Source: Caballeronia sp. NK8 (GTDB taxonomy: Bacteria; Pseudomonadota; Gammaproteobacteria; Burkholderiales; Burkholderiaceae). From it: a stretch of 64,000 bases of DNA. The DNA is taken from positions 1,178,001 to 1,242,000 of the forward strand of contig NZ_AP024325.1 in NCBI RefSeq assembly GCF_018408855.1. Direction: 5' to 3'. Each line of letters starts with the position of its first letter. The stretch's first letter is position 1. The position numbers and the translations under genes were made by a program. Below the pieces are notes generated by a model. The model had not been told where the DNA came from and ran no database searches. It saw only the letters and a list, made by a program, of their open reading frames with translations. Shown in pieces: positions 37,590 through 46,700 of this stretch.

Positions 37590-38516
37590 TCAGAAGCGAA
37601 AGTCGTTGAAGAACTTATCGCGTTCGATCACGACGAGCGCGGCGCGTTTGTGCGGGAAGTCGAATTCCTTCAGCGTATGAAACCCCATGCGATGCATGTA
37701 CGCGATATGCCGCACATGATCGACGCGTGGTTCGCCGACGAGCCGTTCGGTGCGCGGATCATCGATGAACATGTAATGGAGCACGCCGCTCCACCATGCC
37801 TTGAGCTTGCCCGCGCTTTGAAATTGCGCATCGCCGATCAGGAGGTGCAGGCCGCGGTCGAAATCGCCTGCATCGTAGAACGGGCCGAGGCGGTCTTCCT
37901 TCGCCCAGTAGAACTCGAAATAGCCGAATGGCTTGTCGTCGAAGTAGCCGATCATCGGGTGCATGTGCGGGTCTTCGCGACGTTCCTTCAGATACGCGGC
38001 GTGTTCGGCGCGCGTGCCGCGTTGATCCCAGAAGTAGGCGACTCGGTCGAGATTCATCCATTCGCTGAAGACTTCGGAGTCCGCGTCGGGGTCGGCGGTG
38101 CGGAGGCTGAAGGTCATGTCGAGTTGCGGGAAGTGGCGCTCGTAGATGGTGCCTTCGGCGTTGGTTGGTCTCATCGGATGCGTGACGTCGCCGGTTTGCG
38201 TGTAGCTGAGCAAGGTCTCGCTCGATGCGGGCGATTTGAGCCACGGGCGTGGGAGTTTCCAGAATGTTTGTCGCGATGTCGTCAGGAATACGCGATCGTC
38301 GCGGGTTTCTGCCTTGTCGATCAGGTTCTCGTTTCGCGCTTGTGCTATGAAAGCTTCTGCGTTTTGCGCGGGAGGGAGTGCGATCGTTGCCGTGCGGCGC
38401 TCGGGTTCGTTGGTGTAGATGTCGCATAGCGCCTCTAGCAACGCGTCGGTGCGGCATGTCGTCAATGTGCGATCGGTTGCGGTCGCTGCTACTTCTGGGT
38501 CGAAACGTATGTTCAT
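37590..38516 (-). CDS. Siderophore acyltransferase, OrbL/IucB-like (GNAT, AlcB domain)
   Basis: A 308-residue hydroxamate acyltransferase. The C-terminal ~190 residues are the AlcB/GNAT_8 domain (RVAYFWDQRG, then MIGYFDDKPFGYFEFYWAKEDR, then GLHLLIGD). It transfers an acyl group to the N5-hydroxyl amine of hydroxyornithine. The first ~110 residues are a poorly conserved arm. The start at 38516 is at the conserved N-terminus; the longer frame runs into repeat DNA. It matches the last gene of the Burkholderia orb cluster by position (after pvdF), but a 694-nt gap filled by an inverted repeat separates it from the formyltransferase. Confidence 0.82.
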   Translation of the reverse strand: MNIRFDPEVAATATDRTLTTCRTDALLEALCDIYTNEPERRTATIALPPAQNAEAFIAQARNENLIDKAETRDDRVFLTTSRQTFWKLPRPWLKSPASSETLLSYTQTGDVTHPMRPTNAEGTIYERHFPQLDMTFSLRTADPDADSEVFSEWMNLDRVAYFWDQRGTRAEHAAYLKERREDPHMHPMIGYFDDKPFGYFEFYWAKEDRLGPFYDAGDFDRGLHLLIGDAQFQSAGKLKAWWSGVLHYMFIDDPRTERLVGEPRVDHVRHIAYMHRMGFHTLKEFDFPHKRAALVVIERDKFFNDFRF

Positions 38517-38596
38517 CGTGGATGTCTCCGGCAAGGTTGCGGTTTTGCGTTGATGTTGGTCGGCTTCGGCTTCGGCTTCTATGGAATCCTGATTTC

Positions 38597-39177
38597 GTGT
38601 CGGTCTATTAGCACTGCCCCTCCCCGGGGCGGGGGTCACTTTCTTTGCTGCTGCAAAGAAAGTAACCAAAGAAAGCAGCTTTCCCCATCCAAAGTACTTC
38701 ATGCCGGCCCCGGCACAGGCGATCGGTCTTGGCACAGCAGTAGCGAGTGCCCTCGTAGGCCTAACCGGGCTTGGACCGCGCACGGTCTGTCACATCGCAC
38801 CACACGCGCGACTGGTTCAGCACGAAATGGCTCCGGCCCGCTGCGCGGCCGATGGGTCAATCGGGTCTGCGAGTACTTCTACGTTGCCCTTTTTTTCGTC
38901 GGTTTCCCTTGCGTACCCAACGGTAGCGCGTAGCGCTGTGCCGGAACTCTTTCGTGCTGAACCAGCGCGCTAAAACGAATGGCTTGTCAGACCGTGCGCG
39001 GTCCAAGCCCGATGAGGCCTATGAGGGCACTCGCTACAGACGCCACGATCGACGAGAAGAACACTCAAACTGCGTGTGACCGCGGGCGTCTCGAGCTGCT
39101 TTCTTTGGTTACTTTCTTTGCAGCAGCAAAGAAAGTGACTGCCGCCCCGCACAGGGGCAACACCAATAGACCGACAC
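38597..39177. repeat. 580-bp inverted-repeat element inserted in the siderophore locus
   Basis: Two divergent copies of a unit of about 290 bp face each other. Outer arms at 38597-38680 and 39094-39177 are each 84 nt and pair with few mismatches. Inner arms at 38741-38789 and 38988-39036 (49 nt each, including GGACCGCGCACGGTCTG) also pair, as do segments near 38805-38835 and 38941-38970. The ends carry GTGTCGGTCTATT and GTTGCCCC, shared with the short palindrome at 9966-10056. It encodes no transposase, so it behaves like a non-autonomous or REP-type family. The open frames across it are not supported as genes. Confidence 0.8.
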
Positions 39178-39210
39178 GCCAACGGGATCCGGCGAAAACA
39201 AAACAACGCC

Positions 39211-40056
39211 CTAAACAACGTCCCTAGCAAGAACTTCAGCCATAGCCAAAAGCCCCCCTTCAAGCGCAGGAAACAAACTCCGCTGAAAGTTATTCCAGCG
39301 CAATTCAAGAATGTTATCGACGGGATCGATACTCGTGCCGAGCACATCAAAAATCACTTCACCCGAATCGATCCCGTTATCGACGTAATGAAACGAAGCA
39401 CCAGTCCTATCGATCACGGGAGCGGGCTCCACACGCATCGTGCTCCAATCCACCACGCGCTCCCCCCGCGCGCCATAGAGCGCATCGAGCGTCGCATAAG
39501 CCCCGCGCCGCTCAAACGGCGACCCGAGCCGCGTAACGCCCGGATGAATATTCGCAATGCGCCGACAAAACTCCGCCCCCGGCCGAACCAGTTCATCGAG
39601 AATCACAAGCAACCCATCGAGCACGACGAAATCCGCATCGAGCGAATGCAGCTTATCGAGCAGACGCTTCTCGAACGAACTCTTCTGCACTGCGCGCTCG
39701 GCGACCGCATCGACGGGCAAACGCCGATAAGCCGACGGAATCGCATGCAGCAGACTCGTCACCGGCACGCCCTGCACGGCGAGTTCCGGCGGATGAATCC
39801 ACTGCCCACCGGGCGCGTAACGAAAGCCATATCCCGCGAGCTTCTCGCGATCGCGCGGCGAGCCTTCGTCATCGTCATAGACCACGCCTTCGAGCGAATA
39901 CAGATCGCCCAACGGCGAAGCGTTGAGCTGCTCGACGAGATATTCCAGCGGCGACTTCATGTAGCGCGTACCGCCCTTGTACTCGACGTGCTGTCCCGCG
40001 CGATCCGCAGCCGCGTTGCGCAAAGACATGATGTAGACCAGTTTTATCTTCGACAT
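39211..40056 (-). CDS. pvdF: N5-hydroxyornithine formyltransferase, PvdF-like
   Basis: A 281-residue formyltransferase-fold protein. It would move a formyl group from formyl-tetrahydrofolate to N5-hydroxyornithine, giving a hydroxamate iron ligand. The GART-like core is visible: FVVLDGLLVILDELV near residue 145, then the catalytic region IANIHPGVTRLGSPFE near 168 and GASFHYVDNGIDSGEVI near 220. It lies 55 nt after the TonB-receptor gene in the same direction, exactly where pvdF follows orbA in Burkholderia ornibactin clusters. Confidence 0.83.
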   Translation of the reverse strand: MSKIKLVYIMSLRNAAADRAGQHVEYKGGTRYMKSPLEYLVEQLNASPLGDLYSLEGVVYDDDEGSPRDREKLAGYGFRYAPGGQWIHPPELAVQGVPVTSLLHAIPSAYRRLPVDAVAERAVQKSSFEKRLLDKLHSLDADFVVLDGLLVILDELVRPGAEFCRRIANIHPGVTRLGSPFERRGAYATLDALYGARGERVVDWSTMRVEPAPVIDRTGASFHYVDNGIDSGEVIFDVLGTSIDPVDNILELRWNNFQRSLFPALEGGLLAMAEVLARDVV

Positions 40057-40111
40057 TGAATCCTGCTGGAAAAAATGGCGGCACCGATCACGCCGGCGCC
40101 GCCAGCGATCA

Positions 40112-42328
40112 TCACCAGTTATAACGGGCGCTCGCGATCACCGTGCGCGGATTGCCATAGAAACAGGCCGAATCCGACTGGCAACCGCTCACGAACGTGC
40201 GATTGAAAATGTTCGACGCGTTCACCGCGAAACGCCAATGCTGCGTGTCGTAATGAACGGCGGCGTCGTACACCGTGTAGCTCGGGATATAGAGCGAGTT
40301 GTCCGCCGCGCCCGCGAGTCCGCTTTGATAGCGAATGCCCGCGCCGAAGCCAAGGCCATCGAGCGGTCCCGAATGCCACGTCCAGTCAGCCCACAACGAC
40401 GCCATCTGACGCGGCAGCGGAATTGACACCGGCCACTTGCCGAGCGTCACATCGTTCGCGCTGATGTTCTTCACATCCTGATAGACGTAAGCCGCGATCA
40501 CCGACAGATTGCGCGTCACGTTGCCCACCGCGGAAAGCTCGATGCCGCGCGAACGCACTTCGCCCGTCTGCACGGAGAACGTGCCGGTCGGATCGTTCGG
40601 ATCGGGCGTCAGGACGTTCTTCTGATTGATCTGATACACCGCGGCGCCGAGCATCAGGTTCTTGCCCGGCGGCTGCCAGCGCAGACCCGCTTCGATCTGC
40701 TTGCCCTTGGTCGGCGCGGCCAGCCCGCCATCCGCCATCTTCACGCCGATGACCGGATTGAACGAAGTCGAATAGCTGATGTACGGCGACAAGCCGTAAT
40801 CGCCGAGATACGTCAGGCCGACACGTCCCGTGAATGCGCTGTCGTCCTGCTTCAGTTGCGTTCCGCCGACGATGTCGTCCTGCTTCGTGTTGCTCCAGTC
40901 CTCGCGCGCGCCCACGGTCAGCATCCAGCGGTTCCACTTGACCTGATCCTGCGCATAGAGGCCGAACGAATCGAGCGTCGTGCGCGTGTTGGTCTGACCG
41001 AAGGAATCAGGGCCGCTGAAGATCGCGGTCGATACCGGCGTATAGACCGGGTTGTACATGTTCAGGCTCGGCGCCTGCGCGAGCCATTCGCTGTCGGTCG
41101 AGTTCTGACGGTTGTACTCGAAGCCGAGCAGCACGGTATGTTCGAGCGGTCCCGTGCCGAAGCGCGCCTGTGCCTGATTGTCGATATCGAAGCGGCTGTA
41201 GTTCGGTTGAAAGAGGCCCGCGTAACGCGCGAGCGTCTGTTCAGTCGGATCGCTCGGATCGAGACCGCCGCCCCACACTGCGCCGTTGTCGAGCGACAGA
41301 TGCATCCAGCGCGTGTTCTGCCGGAACGTCCAGATGTCGTTGAACTTGTGCTCGAACTGATAGCCGATCGACCATTCCTTCTTGCGATAGTACGAATAGG
41401 TCGGATCTCCCGTGTACAAATCAGGCGAAATCTTTCCGTTCGGATTCGGCAGCACCGTGCCCTGCGCGGGCAGGAAGTTGTTCGATGCATCGCCCCAGTC
41501 CTGCAGATAGCTCGCCGCGATCGTCAACGACGTATTCGCGCTCGGCTGCCAGCGCACCGATGGCGCAATCGCGAAACGCTGCTCCGCATGCGGACCGGTC
41601 ATCGAATTGCCGTCGCGTCCCACGGCGAGCACTCGATACGACAGCGTGCCGTCCTTGTCGATCTTGTCGCCGATGTCGAACATCACCTGCTTGCGCGCGT
41701 AATTGCCGATCTGCACGCCCGCTTCGCGATAGCGCCCGCCATCGGCGAGCTTGCTCTGCACATCGACGATCGCGCCAGGATCGCCCTGACCGTACAGCAC
41801 CGAGGTGGGGCCGCGCAGGATCGTGATGCTGTCGATCATGTACGGATCGACGCGCCAGCTCGACAGGTTCAGCGTATTGGGCACCTGCAGTCCATCGACG
41901 AAAACCGTCGGCGTGAAGCCGCGCAATGCCGAGTACCAATCCGAACGAACATCCGAGCCATACGACGAAAATCCCGGCACGTAGCGCAACGCTTCGTTAA
42001 TGGTCGTCGCGCCCGTCTCCTCGATCTGCGTCGACGTGACGACATTGATCGTCTGCGGAATCTCGTCGATGGGCGTATCGGTCTTCGTGCCGGTGCGGCT
42101 CTTGCGCGCGACGAGGCCGACCGTGCCGTCGCTGTCCGCCGACGCGTTCACGCGCACCGCAGGCAGCGTGCTCGTCTGCTGCGCGACGTCCTGCGCCTGC
42201 TGTTGCTGTTGTTGCTGCTCCTGTGCGTGAGCATGATTCATCGCTGCCACGCCAAACGCCGCGCTTGCCGCCACGGCGATCGCGCTCCGGCGCGTCCCCC
42301 TTGCCAACATCATTCTTCTTTTCTCCAT
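40112..42328 (-). CDS. TonB-dependent ferric siderophore receptor (OrbA/FmtA-like)
   Basis: A 738-residue outer-membrane receptor. It has a signal peptide ending NHAHAQ, an unusual run of eight Gln, a plug domain and a 22-strand barrel. The plug shows PQTINVVTSTQIEE and ILRGPTSVLYGQGDPGAIVD near 165. The barrel ends in an aromatic residue (ASARYNW). No N-terminal signalling (STN) domain is present, so it is not a FecA/FpvA-type transducer. Its genomic place between the ornithine oxygenase and the formyltransferase identifies it as the receptor for the locally made siderophore. A start 5 codons later (42313) has the better ribosome site. Confidence 0.9.
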   Translation of the reverse strand: MEKRRMMLARGTRRSAIAVAASAAFGVAAMNHAHAQEQQQQQQQAQDVAQQTSTLPAVRVNASADSDGTVGLVARKSRTGTKTDTPIDEIPQTINVVTSTQIEETGATTINEALRYVPGFSSYGSDVRSDWYSALRGFTPTVFVDGLQVPNTLNLSSWRVDPYMIDSITILRGPTSVLYGQGDPGAIVDVQSKLADGGRYREAGVQIGNYARKQVMFDIGDKIDKDGTLSYRVLAVGRDGNSMTGPHAEQRFAIAPSVRWQPSANTSLTIAASYLQDWGDASNNFLPAQGTVLPNPNGKISPDLYTGDPTYSYYRKKEWSIGYQFEHKFNDIWTFRQNTRWMHLSLDNGAVWGGGLDPSDPTEQTLARYAGLFQPNYSRFDIDNQAQARFGTGPLEHTVLLGFEYNRQNSTDSEWLAQAPSLNMYNPVYTPVSTAIFSGPDSFGQTNTRTTLDSFGLYAQDQVKWNRWMLTVGAREDWSNTKQDDIVGGTQLKQDDSAFTGRVGLTYLGDYGLSPYISYSTSFNPVIGVKMADGGLAAPTKGKQIEAGLRWQPPGKNLMLGAAVYQINQKNVLTPDPNDPTGTFSVQTGEVRSRGIELSAVGNVTRNLSVIAAYVYQDVKNISANDVTLGKWPVSIPLPRQMASLWADWTWHSGPLDGLGFGAGIRYQSGLAGAADNSLYIPSYTVYDAAVHYDTQHWRFAVNASNIFNRTFVSGCQSDSACFYGNPRTVIASARYNW

Positions 42329-42360
42329 CGCAATGCGGCTTCCTGTTCGCCGCTACTTTG

Positions 42361-43722
42361 TCAAAGAGCCACGGCCACGCGGCCGCCGCTCACCCCGGTT
42401 TGCTTCGTAGCCGCCGCTTGCGTCGCGGCGTTGTCCTGTCCGGCATCCGCGAGCGACGCGGCAATCTCGTCCGAACGCACCGCGAGCACGGAAAGCAGCG
42501 TGTCGGAGAGGCCATGACTCTCCTCGCAGCACCCTTGCAGATAGATGCGCGGCTTGAAATTCGCAGGCGCGACCAGCCGGTAATCGCGACCCACGCTGCC
42601 TTGCGCGAGCGCGTCGTCGAGATGCGGCGCGAGGCCGTCGAGCAGCGCGAGATGCGTGTCGCGCCGATATCCCGTGGCGAGCACGAGCGCATCGAAGCGC
42701 TCCGCGTGCGCGTGGCCGGTGAGCATGTCGCGCATCGTCAGCTCGATTTCGCCGTTCGCGCGGCGCGCGGTGTTCTCGATGCCCGTGTTCGCCAGCAAAC
42801 GATGGCGCGTGTCATCGGAAACCTTTTGCAGATAGAGCATTTCGTAGATCTGCTCGATCAACGGACGATCGACGACCGCGTAGTTGGTATCGCGGAAACG
42901 CTCGATCAACGAGCGACGTCCGTCTTCCGACTGCGAATACACGACATCCGTGAACTCGGGGCTGAAAATCTCGTTGACGAAGGGCGTGTCGTCGGCGGGC
43001 TTGAGCGCGCTCGCGCGAATCACGAGCGTTGCGTCGACGTGCGGGAAACGGCGCGTGAGATCGGTGAACACTTCGGCCGCGCTCTGTCCCGCGCCGATCA
43101 CCGCGATGCGCTTCTTGCCGTTGCGATCGTCGCCCGCGACGCGCTCGATCGAGCTGAGATACGCCGACGAATGAATCACGTTGTGCGGGCCGAGCGATGC
43201 GAACGGCTCCGGCACGCGCGCCGTGCCGCCGACGCCGACCGACAGCGCGCCCGTCACGCGACGCCATTCGCGGCCGTCCTGATCCTGCGACACGACGCGC
43301 AGTGCGCTCACGTCGCCATTCGCCTCGAACACCGGCTCGATGGCCGTGACGCTCTGTCCGTAGTGCACGCGATCGTCGAATGCCTGTGCGACCCAGCTCA
43401 GATAATCGTGAAACTCCACGCGCGTCGGATAGAAGTTCTTCAGGTTCACGAATTCGTTCAGGCGTCCGCGCTCGAACAGATAGTTGATGAACGTGAAGCG
43501 GCTCGTCGGATCGCGTTGCGTGACGAGGTCCTTCAGGAAGGAAATCTGCATGCGGCAATCGTCGAGCAACATGTCGCGATGCCAGCCGAACTCCGGCTGC
43601 CGCTCGATATAGCAATGCTTGCGGTTCAACGCGCCGCTCTCTTCCGCGAGCCGCACGGCCAGCGACAGATTGGACGGCCCAAAGCCGACGCCGATCAGAT
43701 CGAATACGGTTTCTTTCTTCAT
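42361..43722 (-). CDS. pvdA: L-ornithine N5-monooxygenase, PvdA-like
   Basis: A 453-residue flavin-dependent N-hydroxylating monooxygenase, making the N5-hydroxyornithine used by both hydroxamate modules. FAD site: LIGVGFGPSNLSLA near residue 9. NADPH site: IAVIGAGQSAAEVF near 207. The segment MQISFLKDLVTQRDPTS near 62 and the C-terminal LATGYRR motif near 350 are characteristic. It starts 13 nt after the stop of the second NRPS and leads into the receptor gene 32 nt later, so it is part of one long operon. The overlapping longer frame is a shadow. Confidence 0.92.
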   Translation of the reverse strand: MKKETVFDLIGVGFGPSNLSLAVRLAEESGALNRKHCYIERQPEFGWHRDMLLDDCRMQISFLKDLVTQRDPTSRFTFINYLFERGRLNEFVNLKNFYPTRVEFHDYLSWVAQAFDDRVHYGQSVTAIEPVFEANGDVSALRVVSQDQDGREWRRVTGALSVGVGGTARVPEPFASLGPHNVIHSSAYLSSIERVAGDDRNGKKRIAVIGAGQSAAEVFTDLTRRFPHVDATLVIRASALKPADDTPFVNEIFSPEFTDVVYSQSEDGRRSLIERFRDTNYAVVDRPLIEQIYEMLYLQKVSDDTRHRLLANTGIENTARRANGEIELTMRDMLTGHAHAERFDALVLATGYRRDTHLALLDGLAPHLDDALAQGSVGRDYRLVAPANFKPRIYLQGCCEESHGLSDTLLSVLAVRSDEIAASLADAGQDNAATQAAATKQTGVSGGRVAVAL

Positions 43723-43735
43723 GTCCCTGTGTCTC

Positions 43736-46700
43736 TCAGATGTCATTGGTCGATGCCAGCGAAACGCGGCGCGCGAGCGTCGCGGCGAGGCCCGCGAAAT
43801 GCGGCGTGGCGAATACGTCCTGAATCGCGATGTCGAAGCCGGCCTTGCGCGCCGCATCGACGAAGCGCACGACGGCGAATGAAGTCGCGCCTGCTGCAAA
43901 GAGGTCTTGATGTGGCGTGACGGTCTGGCCGTCGAAGCATTCGCGCCAGACATCGGCGAGCGCCGTTGCATCCGCGCTCGCCTCGCCTGAAGGCGCGACA
44001 GCCACGGCGCGCGGGCCGCTTTCGAGCGCCGCCTCAGATGCGTCGAACACATCGTGCGGCGCGTGGGCGAACTGCTCGACGGTCGCGAGATAACGTTTCG
44101 CGAGCGTCTCGACGAACCCGCCATCGACACGTTCGTTCGCGTAAGAGAACGAGCAACTCACGCGGCCATCCGGATACTCGGTGACGTCCAGTTCCAGATC
44201 GAACACGACGCGATGACGCACGTCGTCGAAACCTTCGATGGCGAGGCCCGCCCAGTCGCGCGTGGCCATCGCGGCCGGGCGAAGGTAATTGAACATCACC
44301 TGGAACAGCGGATTGCCCGCGCCGGGACGCGGCGCGTTCAAGGCGGACACGACATCGGCGAATGGCACGTCGGCGTGCGCGTAGGCGGCGAGCGCGGCAT
44401 CGCGCACCGTGGCGAGCACGTTCGCGGGTGTATCGCGTTTCGTCATGCGCGTGCGAACGACCACCGCGTTGATGAAGAGCCCAAGCGCGTCACGCGCGGC
44501 ATCGCCGGTCGATTCGCGTGTCGATGCGAGCACGCCGATGGGCTGATCGTCCGCGCCCGTCAAACCGTGCAGCGCCGCGTTGAGCGCTGCGTGCAACAGC
44601 ATCGGCAGCGTGGCGTGGCAGTCCATCGCGAGCGAGCGCGCACGCTCGACGAGCGAGCCGTCGAGATCGAATGCGATACGGCTCGCGAACCATTGCGGAT
44701 CTTCCGCGCGGCCCGACGCGGGCGCGGGCAGCGTGATCGCGGGCACGTCGCGAAGCGCATCGCGCCAGAACGCCAAACGCGCGCCCGTCGCCGACGACGG
44801 CAACACCAGCGCATTCGAAACGCGCTCCGACACCGACGCGCCCTTTTGCAACGCGACGTAGGTAGCGCGGATATCGTCGAGCCACAGATCGATCGACGTG
44901 CCATCCGACACGATGTGATGCACGACGAGCGACAGCACGTGATCATCGTCGGCAAGGCGCAACAGATGCGCGCGCCAGAGATGCTTCGCGGCGGCGAGGT
45001 CGAACGGCGTGAGCGCGTCTTCATCGGTGATGCACTTCGCTTCGTCAAACCGTCCCGCGAGATCGATCACCGGCAAGTCGACATGCCACATCGGCGTGAT
45101 CCGTTGCCCCGGCAATGCGCCTTCGCGTTCGACCAGTTGCGTGCGCAACGCCGGATGACGCGCGGCCGCTTGCGCGAGCGCTTCACGCAGGGCGTCGGCA
45201 TCGAGCGGACCACGCAGGCGCACCGCGACCGGAATGTTGTACGCGGCGCTGTGCGGCTGCGCGCGCCACAGGAACCAGAGCCCGAGTTGTGCGGCGGAGA
45301 GCGGCCACACGCCGTTTGCGTCCGGTCCGAACGCGGCCTGCACGACATCCGAAGCAGCGCCTTCGCATGCGCTCGCCTGCACCACGCGCTTCGCGTATTG
45401 CGACAGCACCGGCGTTTCGAACAGCGCGCGCACCGGCACGTCGCGTCCGAGCGTTTCGGCCACGCGCGTCACGACACGCACCGCCGCGAGCGAATGCCCG
45501 CCGAGTTCGAAGAAATGATCGGCACGTCCCACGCGCTCGACGTTCAGCACTTCGCGCCAGATTTTCGCGAGCGCGGCTTCGGCGCCCGCCGCCGGTGCTT
45601 CGTACACGCGCTCCTTCTTCGGCGGCTCGGGAAGCACCGCGCGATCCACCTTGCTGTTCGCGTTGCGCGGCAATGCATCGAGCACGACGATATGCGCGGG
45701 CACCATGTAGTCCGGTAACGTGCGGCGCAAATGGGCGTCGAGTTCGGCGGCATCGGCGGCGCGGCCCAGCGCAGCGCGTTCGCGCGCATCGGCTTTCAAT
45801 TCGACGTAGGCGACGAGTGCCGCCTGCGCGCCCTTGCCGCGCACGACGGCGCACGCCTCGCGCACGTCGTCGTGCGCGGCGAGCTGCGCTTCGATCTCGC
45901 CGAGTTCGATACGCAAGCCGCGCAACTTCACCTGATGATCGACGCGGCCGATGAAGTCGAATACACCATCGGCGCGACGCCGCACGAGATCGCCCGTGCG
46001 ATAGAGACGCGCGCCGGGTTCGCCATACGGATCGGGCACGAAGCGCTCGGCGGTGAGCGCGGGCCGGTCGAGATAGCCGCGCGCGACGCCCACGCCTTCA
46101 CCGCCGAGATACAGTTCGCCGATCACGCCGACGGGCAGCGGATTCAGACGCTCATCGAGCACATGCGCGGTCCGCGCGCCGACCAGCGTACCGATCGGCA
46201 GATAGGCGCAATCCGCGAGCTTGGCGGGATCGTCGCCGGGATTGAACATCCACAGCATCGGCGTGATGACGGTTTCCGTCGGACCATAGCCGTTGACGAT
46301 GCGCGCGTTCGGAAATGCGCGGCGCATCAGCGCGAAGGCTTCGCGCGAGGTCGCCTCGCCGCCGACCGTGATCGATTTCAACGTAGGCGGCGCGCCGTGC
46401 ACGAGCGCCCATTCCGCGAGCTGCGTCGCGCAGCCGGGCGGCACGTAGGTCATCGTCACGCCTTCCTTGCGCATGAGCCTGCACGTCAGCGCGGGCGGCC
46501 AGAGCGTGTCGGCGGTGATCGCGACCGCCGCGCCCGAGATGTACTGCGAGAACCAGCCTTCATGCGCGCCGTCGAAGTTGACCGACTGGAACAGCATGAA
46601 CGTGTCCTGCTCCGTCGCGCCATAACGTTCGGCAATGGCGACGCAATGGCGCGCGAACGAGCCATGATCGACGATCACGCCCTTCGGCTTGCCGGTCGAA

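Noticed and set aside
38701..38973. Open frames within the 580-bp inverted repeat
   Set aside because: They coincide with the repeat arms, are Ala/Pro/Arg-rich and appear in both copies only because the DNA is duplicated.
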